Source: Trinickia acidisoli (GTDB taxonomy: Bacteria > Pseudomonadota > Gammaproteobacteria > Burkholderiales > Burkholderiaceae). From it: a stretch of DNA of 64,000 nt. Below are positions 50,714-59,449 of the stretch, piece after piece. Numbering within the stretch: the first letter of the stretch is position 1; each line of letters begins with the position of its first letter. The notes under the pieces were generated by a model that was not told the DNA's origin, did no database searches, and worked only from the letters and a program-made list of their open reading frames with translations. The position numbers and the translations under genes are program-made. The stretch lies in the NCBI RefSeq assembly GCF_017315725.1, contig NZ_JAFLRG010000002.1, positions 1,984,001 through 2,048,000 of the forward strand, given 5' to 3'.

Positions 50714-50770
50714 CTTTGCCGACGGAACACGGGACGGCGTTCCGATCGCACGAATTTCTCGGAGACTAGG

Positions 50771-51847
50771 ATGAGCCTGATTAAAGTTGGCCTCGTCGGC
50801 ATCGGTGCGCAAATGCAAGAGAATTTGCTCCCGTCGTTGCTGCAAATGCCGGACATTCGGATTGTGGCGGCGTGCGATAGCGACCCTGCACGCGCCAAAC
50901 AGATTCACCGGTTCATTTCCGATATCCCGACGATGGACAGCGTGCCGGCAATGCTCGACGCGGCGTGCTTGGATGCGATCGTCATGGCCTGCCCTCCGCA
51001 AGTGCATCGAGAAATGTCGATTCGCGCGATGCAGCGCGGCGTCAGCGTTTTCGTCGAAAAGCCGCCTTGCGCCACGCTGGATGAATTGCAAGAACTCGTC
51101 GAGCTGGCGCGTCAATGCGGCGTGAGAACCGGCGTTGGAATGAATTTCAAGTTCGCACGGCCGGTGCGCCAATTGCGCGAAATGACGACGAGCGAAGAGT
51201 TCGGCCGCACGCTTCATATTCAATTGAATCACTATGCAAACAAACCGCGTACGCCGCTATGGGGGCTCGATTCGACGCTACGCTCATTTCTGCTCGCGCA
51301 AGCGATTCACACGATCGATCTCGCGGTAACGTTCGGCCAGGGCGACCTCGTCGACGTTCAATCGCGCGTGCAACGTCATGGCGATGCGCTGATCGTCAAA
51401 GGCGAATTCACGTTCTCGTCGGGCGCGACGGCGAGCTTGCTCTCGGGAACGACCTTCCCGTACTTCGAATTCCAAATGAAGCTCGTCAGCTCCAGCTCGA
51501 CGATGGTGGAACTCGACAATCTTTGGAATATCACGGTGCACGAGCCCGAACACGGCACACGTGCCACCGGCGCGGCCAAACGCTGGCGCGGCGCATGGCA
51601 GCCGGGGCCACTCGATTCGGGCTACGAGCGCAGCGGCTATTTCGGCGAACTGTATGAATTCTTCGACGCATGCCGCACGCGCACGCGCTTCGAGGCCGAC
51701 TTCGAGAGTTTGCTGCCGACCTACCGGATCATCGAAGCGATCTGCAGAGCCGATTGCGCAACGGACGCCGATCTCGATGCCACGGCGATTCGCGGCATGC
51801 ATGCCTTGCCGTCGAAAGGCGCCGGGCTCGAACGCTTGTCTGCTTGA
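50771..51847 (+). CDS. Gfo/Idh/MocA-family oxidoreductase
   Basis: 358 residues. NAD(P)-binding Rossmann fold at the N-terminus (VGLVGIGAQMQENLLPSL, then ACDSDPARAKQ) and the conserved EKPPCAT with the catalytic-region Lys. The C-terminal alpha/beta domain binds a sugar or cyclitol in relatives. It would oxidise a hydroxyl to a ketone, giving the substrate for a DegT aminotransferase, two of which follow. GGAG precedes the ATG. First gene of the cluster, 76 bp from the next. Confidence 0.88.
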   Translation: MSLIKVGLVGIGAQMQENLLPSLLQMPDIRIVAACDSDPARAKQIHRFISDIPTMDSVPAMLDAACLDAIVMACPPQVHREMSIRAMQRGVSVFVEKPPCATLDELQELVELARQCGVRTGVGMNFKFARPVRQLREMTTSEEFGRTLHIQLNHYANKPRTPLWGLDSTLRSFLLAQAIHTIDLAVTFGQGDLVDVQSRVQRHGDALIVKGEFTFSSGATASLLSGTTFPYFEFQMKLVSSSSTMVELDNLWNITVHEPEHGTRATGAAKRWRGAWQPGPLDSGYERSGYFGELYEFFDACRTRTRFEADFESLLPTYRIIEAICRADCATDADLDATAIRGMHALPSKGAGLERLSA

Positions 51848-51923
51848 GATTTGCCTGAGTTCTGCTTGAGCGTCTTGCTCGCTCATCCATTCCCGACCGC
51901 ATACATAACGGAAAGCGTCAGAC

Positions 51924-53042
51924 ATGTCCGATACGACCATTGCCGTTTCGCCCGATGTACGCCGCACCATCTCCGACAAATATCGCCCGGTCTACGCCGA
52001 CGATCTGCCGACGCTGGAAAAGACGCTGCGCGGCTCGATCTCGGGCACGAGCGACGTCGTGACCGCTTATGAGCGCTCGCTCGCCGAGTGGTTCGACGCG
52101 AAGGAGGCCGTGGCCGTGTCGTCCGGCGGTGCAGCGTTGAACGTCGCGCTTTACGCCGTCGGCATCGAAGCCGGCAACGACGTTCTGCTCACGCCGAGCT
52201 GTCCGCTTTGCACGATCTATCCGATCATCGCCGCGGGCGCGAACCCGATCTTCGTCGATACGCGCACGCACGGCTTCGGCGCCGACCCCGAATCGGTGAA
52301 GCGTGCCCTCACGCCGCGAACCAAGGCCATCATCGACATCCCGATGTGGGGGTATCCGACCGAAGTCGACGAACTCTACGCACTGACGCAGTCCCTCGGC
52401 ATCAAGCTCATCCTCGACCTCGCGCACTCGCACGGCACGACATTGCATGGCCGCCCGCTGTCGCATTTCGGCGATATCTCGTGCTTCAGCACGCATGAGC
52501 GCAAGCCGCTCGCTACGGGCGAAGGCGGCTTCATCCTGACCGGCGATGCCGCCCTCGCGCAGCGCAGCCGCGATTACAGCCGGTTCGGCAACCTGAACGG
52601 CAAGGATTTCGGTCTGAACTACAAGCTCGCGGCGCTGCCGGCCGCGATCGGCCACAGCCGTTTGGCGAGTTTGTCGGAGCAGATCGCCAAACGGCGCGAG
52701 AACGCGCGCTACCTCCTCTCGAAGCTCGATTCGGCGAAGGTGCGCGAAAAGCGGATCATCGACGGCGGCGAACCGAACTACTACTTTCTGAACCTCGAAC
52801 TCGAGTTCGCCGACAACCGCGCGTTCATCGACTACCTCGACGAGGCAGGCATTCCGTCGGACATCAAGCGATACGGCTGCAAGGCGCTATACGAGTTTCC
52901 GGTGCTGGCCAAGTATCGGCGTGCCTGTCCGAACGCGGAAAACCTGTTGGCGAGCATGACGACGATTCCGGTTCATCCCGACATCACGGCGGCCGAGCTC
53001 GACTATATGGCGGCCCACATCAACGCATATCGCGGCGTATGA
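51924..53042 (+). CDS. DegT/DnrJ/EryC1/StrS-type PLP aminotransferase (copy 1)
   Basis: 372 residues. Fold type I: VAVSSGGAALNVALYA, IIDIPMWGYP, LDLAHSHGTT (PLP-binding Asp) and CFSTHERKPLATGEGGF, where the Lys before the PLATGEGG stretch aligns with the Schiff-base lysine, so this is an aminotransferase, not a ColD-type dehydratase. Substrates of the family are keto-sugars or keto-cyclitols. A paralogue lies two genes downstream; both end with a shared VHPD-(I/L)T signature. Overlaps the next gene by 4 bp. Confidence 0.9.
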   Translation: MSDTTIAVSPDVRRTISDKYRPVYADDLPTLEKTLRGSISGTSDVVTAYERSLAEWFDAKEAVAVSSGGAALNVALYAVGIEAGNDVLLTPSCPLCTIYPIIAAGANPIFVDTRTHGFGADPESVKRALTPRTKAIIDIPMWGYPTEVDELYALTQSLGIKLILDLAHSHGTTLHGRPLSHFGDISCFSTHERKPLATGEGGFILTGDAALAQRSRDYSRFGNLNGKDFGLNYKLAALPAAIGHSRLASLSEQIAKRRENARYLLSKLDSAKVREKRIIDGGEPNYYFLNLELEFADNRAFIDYLDEAGIPSDIKRYGCKALYEFPVLAKYRRACPNAENLLASMTTIPVHPDITAAELDYMAAHINAYRGV

Positions 53043-53557
53043 CGACACTCGAGGCACACGATCGATCCGGGCTCGAGAAGCACTTCACGGCTTCCGCGTT
53101 CGTTTTGAATCCGCATCGCGAAGTGCTGCTCGTGCATCACCGCAAGCTCGGCGTCTGGCTCTATCCGGGCGGCCACATCGATCACGGCGAAACGCCCGAC
53201 GATGCGGCTTTGCGCGAGGTGCGCGAGGAGACGGGCATTCGTGCCGCGCTGATCGGCGAGCGCGACGAATCGCTTGCCGATCGCGCGGCCGACGTGTCCG
53301 TCCTGCATCGTCCGTATCGCGTGCTGTGCGAGTTCATCGACGACAAGAAGGGTCCGCATTACCATCTCGATTTGATTTATCTGTGTGTAACCGATGCCCG
53401 CGAGCTACCGGCGCAGCGCGAAGTGCAGGAAGCGGCCTTCTTCGGTCGCGGCCGTGCGCGCGAGCTTCGGATGTTCCCGAACTTCGCCCGCATGCTCGAT
53501 CGGCTCTTCGACGACGAATCGGTGTGGGACGCGGTGAGCAAGGAGGCGAGCCGATGA
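53039..53557 (+). CDS. Nudix hydrolase between the two aminotransferase genes
   Basis: 172 residues. Canonical Nudix box GHIDHGETPDDAALREVREETG near residue 45, with all the metal-binding glutamates. N-terminal AFVLNPHREVLLVHHRKLGVWLYPGG is MutT-like. It would hydrolyse a nucleoside-diphosphate linkage; the substrate is unknown, though a nucleotide-sugar fits the context. ATGA overlaps on both sides lock it into the operon between the two DegT genes. Confidence 0.9.
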   Translation: MTTLEAHDRSGLEKHFTASAFVLNPHREVLLVHHRKLGVWLYPGGHIDHGETPDDAALREVREETGIRAALIGERDESLADRAADVSVLHRPYRVLCEFIDDKKGPHYHLDLIYLCVTDARELPAQREVQEAAFFGRGRARELRMFPNFARMLDRLFDDESVWDAVSKEASR

Positions 53558-54657
53558 GCACGACGGCGATCGCGCTTCGCACGGTTGCGGAAACCTGTTC
53601 GCATGACACGCCCGACGATATGCCGGCAATCGAGCGCGCTTTGCGAACGGGGCTTTCCGGCACGGCGCAAGTCGTTGAGGAGTACGAAGCATCGCTCGCT
53701 GCGCTATACGGCGTTCGGCACGTGATCGCCGTCTCCTCCGGTGCTGCTTCGGTGGCGGCCGCGCTCTCCGGCGTCGATCACGCGCCGGGCGACGAGATCG
53801 TCGTCTCGCCGGCGTGTCCGATCTGCACCGTGCTGCCGATTCTCTCGTTCGGGCTCACGCCCGTATTCTGCGACGTCGCACCCGACAGCTTCGGCTTGGA
53901 CGAAACCGACCTTGCTCGCTGTATCGGCGCGCGTACGCGTGCCGTCATCGAAGTGCCGATGTGGGGCTACCCGATTCGCTCCGACCGCACGGCGGCTTAT
54001 CTTTCGACGCGCGGCATTCCGCTGATTCAGGACCTCGCCCATTGCCACCTGACGCGCTTGAACGACGACTGGCTCGCCCGCATCGGCGATCTGGCTTGCT
54101 TCAGCACGCACGATTGCAAGTTCATGTCGACGGGCGAGGGAGGCTTCGTCATGACTGACGACGATAGGTGCGCCGCACGTATTCGTGCCTATACGCGCTT
54201 CGGCAATTTGACGGGCGAGACGATCGGGGTGAATCTGAAGCTCGGCGGCTTGCAAGCGGCGCTGGGCCTCGCGCGTTCGCGCCGGATGGCGGCGCATCGG
54301 GAAGCGAGGTTGCGCAATCGCGAGCGCTTGCTCGCGCGCCTCTCCAACGAAGCGTTTCGCGAATTGCCCGTCGCGCAAGGCGGCGAGGTCAACGGCTATG
54401 CGCTGATGTTGCAGGCTATCGATCATGACGGACGAAAGCTCGTGCACTATCAGCAGGCGCACGGGATTCCATCGGACATCGGCAAGTACGACAACCGGCC
54501 GTTGTTCGAGCAGCCGATTCTGTCGCGGTACGCGCGGCCGTGTCCGAACGCTGCGCGCCTATTGCGTTCGCTGACGACCGTGCCGATCCACCCGGACCTG
54601 ACCACGAGCGATATCGACTACATCGCGAAGGTGCTCAATGGCTACGTCCCCGATTGA
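53554..54657 (+). CDS. DegT/DnrJ/EryC1/StrS-type PLP aminotransferase (copy 2)
   Basis: 367 residues from the ATG at 53554 (AGGAGG upstream, overlapping the Nudix stop). VIAVSSGAASVAAALSG, VIEVPMWGYP, LIQDLAHCHLT and CFSTHDCKFMSTGEGGF with the catalytic Lys. It is a clear paralogue of copy 1 across the whole length, so an ancestral gene was duplicated. Two aminotransferases imply two amination steps or a heterodimer. It overlaps the FAD-oxidoreductase start by 20 bp. Confidence 0.9.
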   Translation: MSTTAIALRTVAETCSHDTPDDMPAIERALRTGLSGTAQVVEEYEASLAALYGVRHVIAVSSGAASVAAALSGVDHAPGDEIVVSPACPICTVLPILSFGLTPVFCDVAPDSFGLDETDLARCIGARTRAVIEVPMWGYPIRSDRTAAYLSTRGIPLIQDLAHCHLTRLNDDWLARIGDLACFSTHDCKFMSTGEGGFVMTDDDRCAARIRAYTRFGNLTGETIGVNLKLGGLQAALGLARSRRMAAHREARLRNRERLLARLSNEAFRELPVAQGGEVNGYALMLQAIDHDGRKLVHYQQAHGIPSDIGKYDNRPLFEQPILSRYARPCPNAARLLRSLTTVPIHPDLTTSDIDYIAKVLNGYVPD

Positions 54658-56023
54658 TGCCGTCGCGCGGCAGGGCCATGCGGTCGTCATCGGTGCGAGC
54701 GTGGCGGGCTGCCTGATCGCCGCGGTGCTCGCACGGCGCTTCGCGCGCGTGACGCTCATCGAGAAAGGCAACTTCCACGACGAGCATGGGCCGCGCCAAG
54801 CGGTACCGCAGGAGCACCACGTGCACCTGTTGCTGTTGCGCGGCAAGCAGATCATGGAGGACGTCTTTCCCGGCTTGCTCGACGAACTCGAGGCGAGCGG
54901 TGCGCAAGTGGCCGACCTCGGGCACGACGTGAAGTGGTATCAGGGCGGTTTGTGGAAGAACCGCTACCGCAGCGGCATCCACGCGCACTACTGCAGCCGG
55001 CGTTTAATCGACAATCATCTGCGCCGGCGCGTCGTGCGCGAACAAGGCGTCGATGTCATGTCGATGACGCGCGTGCAAGGCTTCGAGTTCGCGGGAGGCG
55101 ACGCCGAACGCGGCGACTTCGCCGAGCGCGCCGTCTGCGGCGTCAAAGTCGAAAACGATGCTGGCGCGTACACGGTGCCGGTCGATCTCGTCGTCGACGC
55201 AAGCGGCCGCGGGACGCGCACGCCCGAATGGCTCGAGCGAGCCGGCTTCGGCACCGTGAAAAATAGTATCGTCAAGACCGAGCTCGGATACGCTTCCCGC
55301 ATTTATCGGCGCATGCCCGAGTACGCATCGAAGTGGAAGGTGCTGCTCGTGCTGCCGAGAACGCCGATTCAACGCTCGATGGGCGTGATCAGTCCCATCG
55401 AAGACGACCGATGGATGGTGACGACAGGCGGTTGGTTCGGCCATTTTCCCGGCACCGATCCAGACGACTTTCTGCAAGCGCTCGCGGCCTTGCCCGTACC
55501 CGACATTCACGATGTCATTCGCCGCGCCGAGCCGCTGTCGGGCGTCGCCACGTTCAGGATGCCGGGCAGCCAGCGGCGGCACTACGATAAGCTCCCTTCA
55601 TGGCCCCGCGGTTTGCTCGTCGTCGGCGATGCGCTCACGGGCATGAACCCGCTATACAGCCAAGGTATGACGCTGTGCGCACTCGAAGCGCAATGCATCG
55701 ATGCGCATGTCGATGAGGCCCGCTCGGGCGCGCTCGCTTATCAGGCACTGCAGCGCCGTTTGTGCGAGGTCGTCGATCCGGCTTGGCAGATGGCGACGAC
55801 CGAAGACCTTCGTTTTCCCGAGACGACGGGCGAGCGCAACTGGCAGACGAAATTTCATCACTGGTACGGATCGGGGCTGGTCCGCTTGTCGGCACGCAAT
55901 CGCCGCGCGCTCGAAACGCAGATCGGCGTGACGAACCTCGTCACGGAGCCGGGACGCTTGTTTGCACCGGCGATTGCATCGCGTATCGTCATGGATTTCG
56001 CATTTTCCGTGGGCAACCGATGA
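54638..56023 (+). CDS. FAD-dependent oxidoreductase (monooxygenase/halogenase-like)
   Basis: 461 residues. Dinucleotide-binding loop VVIGASVAGCLIAAVLARR, EKG acid residue after strand 2, VVDASGRGTRTPEWL and VVGDALTGMNPLYSQGMT, the FAD ribityl motif of class A flavin monooxygenases and tryptophan-type halogenase relatives. It lacks the WxWxIP motif of halogenases, so hydroxylation, oxidation or reduction is more likely. Substrate unknown. Overlaps the HAD gene by 4 bp. Confidence 0.87.
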   Translation: MATSPIDAVARQGHAVVIGASVAGCLIAAVLARRFARVTLIEKGNFHDEHGPRQAVPQEHHVHLLLLRGKQIMEDVFPGLLDELEASGAQVADLGHDVKWYQGGLWKNRYRSGIHAHYCSRRLIDNHLRRRVVREQGVDVMSMTRVQGFEFAGGDAERGDFAERAVCGVKVENDAGAYTVPVDLVVDASGRGTRTPEWLERAGFGTVKNSIVKTELGYASRIYRRMPEYASKWKVLLVLPRTPIQRSMGVISPIEDDRWMVTTGGWFGHFPGTDPDDFLQALAALPVPDIHDVIRRAEPLSGVATFRMPGSQRRHYDKLPSWPRGLLVVGDALTGMNPLYSQGMTLCALEAQCIDAHVDEARSGALAYQALQRRLCEVVDPAWQMATTEDLRFPETTGERNWQTKFHHWYGSGLVRLSARNRRALETQIGVTNLVTEPGRLFAPAIASRIVMDFAFSVGNR

Positions 56024-56727
56024 AGACTTTCGACGCCAAGCGCTTGATGGACATCGAGCACATCGTATTCGACTGGAACGGCACGTTGCTGGACGATATC
56101 GAGCTTGCCGTGAAGAGCGTCAATCTCTGCGCACGGCGATTCGACGTGGCGTCCGTCACGCGCGAGCGCTACCGGGAAGCATTTCATTTTCCGATTGCGA
56201 GCTTTTACGCCACACTCGGCTTCGACCTCGAACGCACGCCATTCGCCGAAATCGTGCAACGCTATCTCGAGCATTTCGATGCGAACGTCGCGCAGTGCCC
56301 GCTGCACGATGGAGTCACGGCGCTGCTCGATGCGGCGGCGGACGCGGGAGTCGGCGTATCGGTGTTGTCGGCATCGCATCGCGACACGCTGACGAAAGTG
56401 CTCGACGCAAAAGCCCTATTGCCGCGATTCGCACACGTCGTGGGCCTCACGCACAATCTCGCGACGAGCAAGACCGCCGAAGCCGCATTGCTGCAGAAGC
56501 GCCTCGGCGGCGAGGCTGCACGCACGCTGTTCGTCGGCGATACGACGCACGATTGCGAGGTGGCGCACAGCGTGGGTTGGACGCCGCTGCTCGTTTCGAC
56601 AGGACATCAAACGGCTGCACGTCTGCTATCGAGCGGCGCGACGGTGCTGAACGGGCTCGGCGAATTGCTGCCGACGCTGTCGGGCGAACGCGCCGCCATC
56701 GCATGCCGGAAGGAAGGGCTGCAATGA
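56020..56727 (+). CDS. HAD-superfamily hydrolase with Asn in motif I
   Basis: 235 residues from the ATG overlapping the previous stop (a longer frame upstream lies within the FAD gene). Motif I is VFDWNGTLLDD: the nucleophile Asp is present but the usual second Asp is Asn. Motif II Ser in VLSASHRD, motif IV FVGDTTHDCEVA. Phosphoglycolate-phosphatase-like cap. It probably removes phosphate from a sugar intermediate, but the Asn could change the reaction. Overlaps the desaturase gene by 4 bp. Confidence 0.85.
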   Translation: MKTFDAKRLMDIEHIVFDWNGTLLDDIELAVKSVNLCARRFDVASVTRERYREAFHFPIASFYATLGFDLERTPFAEIVQRYLEHFDANVAQCPLHDGVTALLDAAADAGVGVSVLSASHRDTLTKVLDAKALLPRFAHVVGLTHNLATSKTAEAALLQKRLGGEAARTLFVGDTTHDCEVAHSVGWTPLLVSTGHQTAARLLSSGATVLNGLGELLPTLSGERAAIACRKEGLQ

Positions 56728-57839
56728 ACGATGCTCCCGCGACGGCGCTGGCCTGGGTGATCGTGCTCGATTTGGCGATGCGTGCCGCGGTCGCACTCTA
56801 CTATCGCGACAGCACGCGCATACTGCGTTTGCTGCGATTGACGCCTCGCGAGCCGGGGCGCATCGAAACGTATTACCGGCCGCTCGACGCTTGGTTCGCA
56901 CCGTTGCCGTTTCTTTGGACATGGCTCGACATTGTCGCGGGTGTGCTGCTCGGCATGCTGATTCCTTCGCCGCTCGTGTGGCTCGCCGTCGTGCTATGGA
57001 GCGGTGGGCGCATGCGCGCGCTGCAGGAGTTCGGGCACAACGCCGTGCACTTCGCGCTGTGCCGCTCGCACGCCTGGCAATGGTGGCTCAGCGATCTCTT
57101 CTATCAATTCCCCGTGTTCAAGCGCGACATGCATAGTCGCCACAAGACGCATACCGTTGAACACCATAGGAATCCTAATCATCCGTCGCTCGACCCGAAT
57201 CGTGCGCGCGTGATTGCCGGCGGCTACGTGGCCGGCGTCTCGCCCACCGCGTTCTATGCGCGCCTGCTATATCCCCTGATGCCCGCCGGCGCAAGAGCCA
57301 ATTTTTCGATGATGGTGCGCAACAGCCTGCTCAACCACTCGCGATGGACTGCGTTCGCGCGATGCGTTTCGCTCGTTGCCGCCGTGGCCGTGCTTTATTG
57401 GGCGGGTGGATGGAAAGGCATCGTCTTCGGATGGCTGCTGCCGCTCGTCACCTCGTATCCGGTGTTCGCTTGGGTATCGCTGCTGACCGAGCATCGATGG
57501 CTGATCGAAGGCAGTCCTGACGATCGGCTCGAACTCGAGTATTTGATGGGTCGCCCGACCGATTACTTCGGCATGTCCGGTTGGCTCGTTCGCGTGTTCA
57601 TCGCACCGACCTCCGATGCGTACCATCTGGTCCATTCTTTGTATCCGGGTGTGCGATGGAATTACCTACCGGCAATCGACCGGCATTTGAAGGTGCATGA
57701 ACCGCGCTACGCGTCGAATGCCAGCGAGGGCTTGCTGATCCGACGCGGTAATGCGCCTGCGGCGCTATCCGAGCTTTACGAACGGCTCGTGGCGACGGAG
57801 CGCGACGATCAACTCATTGGAGCGAGAGGAACGCTGTGA
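56724..57839 (+). CDS. Fatty-acid desaturase/hydroxylase-family di-iron membrane enzyme
   Basis: 371 residues from the ATG at 56724. Three histidine clusters: FGHNAVH (HxxxH), SRHKTHTVEHHRNPNH, and LTEHRW near 245. Four or more membrane helices (FLWTWLDIVAGVLLGMLIP, LVWLAVVLW and others). The family hydroxylates or desaturates lipids and, in natural-product clusters, amino acids or small aliphatic units. Not a typical fatty-acid desaturase in length or first box. Overlaps the next gene by 4 bp (GTGA). Confidence 0.82.
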   Translation: MNDAPATALAWVIVLDLAMRAAVALYYRDSTRILRLLRLTPREPGRIETYYRPLDAWFAPLPFLWTWLDIVAGVLLGMLIPSPLVWLAVVLWSGGRMRALQEFGHNAVHFALCRSHAWQWWLSDLFYQFPVFKRDMHSRHKTHTVEHHRNPNHPSLDPNRARVIAGGYVAGVSPTAFYARLLYPLMPAGARANFSMMVRNSLLNHSRWTAFARCVSLVAAVAVLYWAGGWKGIVFGWLLPLVTSYPVFAWVSLLTEHRWLIEGSPDDRLELEYLMGRPTDYFGMSGWLVRVFIAPTSDAYHLVHSLYPGVRWNYLPAIDRHLKVHEPRYASNASEGLLIRRGNAPAALSELYERLVATERDDQLIGARGTL

Positions 57840-58750
57840 CGATAGAGGCTGCTTTGGATCGACCCGTGGCGCGCATCGGCATCATCGGCGGCAGCGGCTT
57901 TCAGCAACTACTCGGATTGACTGGGACGACGATCGTCGAATGCGAAACGGCGTTCGGCAAGCCATCGTCGCCCGTCGCGCTTGGTCTGCTCGACGGCGTA
58001 CCCGTTGCGTTTTTGCAGCGACACGGGCTCGGTCATACGATTCCGCCGACATCGATCAACGTGCGCGCGAACATCGCCGCGCTAAGACAAGTGGGCTGCA
58101 CGCAGGTGTTGTCGATGAGCGCCGTCGGCAGCTTGACGGCCGAGGTGCCGCCGGGCCACTTCGTGCTGATCGATCAATTCATCGATCGTACGATCATGCG
58201 CGAGAAAACGTTCTTCGGGCCCGGCCTCGTCGGCCACGTGCCGTTTGCCGATCCCGTGTGCGGACGCATGCGCGAGGCGTTGGCCGAAAGCGCTCGAGCG
58301 GCCGACGCGCAGGCACGCAACGGCGGCACTTATATCGTCATGGAAGGGCCTCAATTCTCGACGCGCGCGGAATCGAATCTCTACCGCCAATGGGGCGGCA
58401 CGGTGATCGGCATGACGGCGATGCCCGAGGCCAAGCTCGCGCGGGAGGCGGAGCTTTGCTATGCGCTCGTGGCCATCCCCACCGACTTCGATTGCTGGCA
58501 CGATGGCCACGAAGACGTTAACGCGGCACTCGTCGGCGAACGCATGAAGCGTATCGGCGCGACGGCGCGGCGCCTCGTCGGGGAAGCCGTCGCCCGGCTC
58601 GGGCATCATCAGGGCCCGTGCCGCTGCGGTTGCGATCGCGCGCTGGAGACGGCCGTCATGACGGCGCCTGAGTATCGCGATCCGAAGATGGTGGAGCGTC
58701 TACTGTCGGTCGCACCCCATGCATTGCATCTTTCGTCGACGAAGGAGTGA
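57836..58750 (+). CDS. 5'-methylthioadenosine phosphorylase-type nucleoside phosphorylase
   Basis: 304 residues from the GTG overlapping the desaturase stop, with GAGAGGA upstream. MTAP family: IGIIGGSGF, RHGLGHTIPPTSINVRAN, SAVGSL, MEGPQFSTRAESNLYRQWG, MTAMPEAKLAREAELCYA and TDFDCW, the MTAP-type base-specificity segment. The cysteine-rich tail PCRCGCDRAL is known in other prokaryotic MTAPs. In this operon it may cleave MTA or another 5'-substituted nucleoside formed by the pathway. Confidence 0.88.
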   Translation: MTIEAALDRPVARIGIIGGSGFQQLLGLTGTTIVECETAFGKPSSPVALGLLDGVPVAFLQRHGLGHTIPPTSINVRANIAALRQVGCTQVLSMSAVGSLTAEVPPGHFVLIDQFIDRTIMREKTFFGPGLVGHVPFADPVCGRMREALAESARAADAQARNGGTYIVMEGPQFSTRAESNLYRQWGGTVIGMTAMPEAKLAREAELCYALVAIPTDFDCWHDGHEDVNAALVGERMKRIGATARRLVGEAVARLGHHQGPCRCGCDRALETAVMTAPEYRDPKMVERLLSVAPHALHLSSTKE

Positions 58751-58754
58751 CGGT

Positions 58755-59351
58755 TTGGCTACGAACGAGCATCAAAACGAACGCGTGCGGATGAAGTCGA
58801 CGCAAGTGCTGTCGGACAACTGGTATATCCTGCGCAAACACACTTTCGATTTTCAGCGTAGGGATGGAAAATGGCAGACGTTGACGCGCGAAACGTATGA
58901 TCGCGGCAACGGCGCTACAATCCTGCTCTACAACGCGGAAAAGAAAACGGTCGTTTTAACGCGCCAATTTCGACTCCCGGCATTCGTGAACGAGCATGAC
59001 GGTATGCTGATCGAAGCCTGTGCGGGGTTACTCGATCGCGACGACGCCGAAACTTGCATTCGGAAGGAAACGGAAGAAGAAACCGGCTATCGCGTGGAAA
59101 ACGTCCGCAAGATATTCGAGGCCTTCATGAGCCCCGGCTCCGTCACCGAACGGCTGTATTTTTTTGTCGGCGAATATTTCGGCAAGGACAAGATCAGTGA
59201 AGGCGGAGGTGTCGAGTCGGACGGCGAAGAGATCGAGGTGTTGGAAATAACACTCGATGAGGCACTCGCACGTGTCGAGCGTGGGGAAATCATGGATGGC
59301 AAGACGATTATGCTTTTGCAGTACGCCAAGCTTCATCGGCTGATGGGGTAG
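58755..59351 (+). CDS. nudK: GDP-sugar Nudix hydrolase, NudK-like
   Basis: 198 residues from a TTG at 58755 with AAGGAG seven bases before. The protein tracks E. coli NudK along its length: RGNGATILLYN, IEACAGLLDRDDAETCIRKE, EEETGYRVENVRKI, MSPGSVTERLYFF and GEIMDGKTIMLLQYA. The Nudix box has the one-residue shortening found in NudK. It hydrolyses GDP-mannose and related nucleotide sugars. In a secondary-metabolism-like operon it may provide or remove an activated sugar. Confidence 0.88.
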   Translation: MATNEHQNERVRMKSTQVLSDNWYILRKHTFDFQRRDGKWQTLTRETYDRGNGATILLYNAEKKTVVLTRQFRLPAFVNEHDGMLIEACAGLLDRDDAETCIRKETEEETGYRVENVRKIFEAFMSPGSVTERLYFFVGEYFGKDKISEGGGVESDGEEIEVLEITLDEALARVERGEIMDGKTIMLLQYAKLHRLMG

Positions 59352-59369
59352 CTGAGTAGTTGGTTTGAA

Positions 59370-59407
59370 CGTCGTTCGGGCGGTATGAGAGGCCGTGCCG
59401 AACGACG
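59370..59407 (+). terminator. Candidate hairpin terminator between nudK and the MFS gene
   Basis: CGTCGTTCGG at 59370-59379 pairs with CCGAACGACG at 59398-59407 (10 bp, 18-base loop). No U-run follows, so it may instead be an attenuator or stabilising hairpin. Confidence 0.45.
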
Positions 59408-59449
59408 CTGAAAGTCAGACGCAGCATTGCATGGCACCGGAGACAAATA

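Larger units (their letters stand above)
50418..50770. other. Promoter region of the 13-gene cluster
   Basis: AT-richer than the flanks, with repeated GCATT elements (GTATTCAATTCGCATTAAAACGAGCATTGAGCGCGCATTC) just after hpnG, then the 16-bp palindrome and -10 described separately. Confidence 0.6.

Noticed and set aside
51924..54657. ColD-type dehydratase activity for the DegT proteins
   Set aside because: ColD-type enzymes have His in place of the PLP lysine; both proteins here keep Lys just before the TGEGG segment.
54638..56023. Tryptophan-type halogenase
   Set aside because: The FAD fold agrees but the WxWxIP motif and the catalytic lysine context of halogenases were not found.
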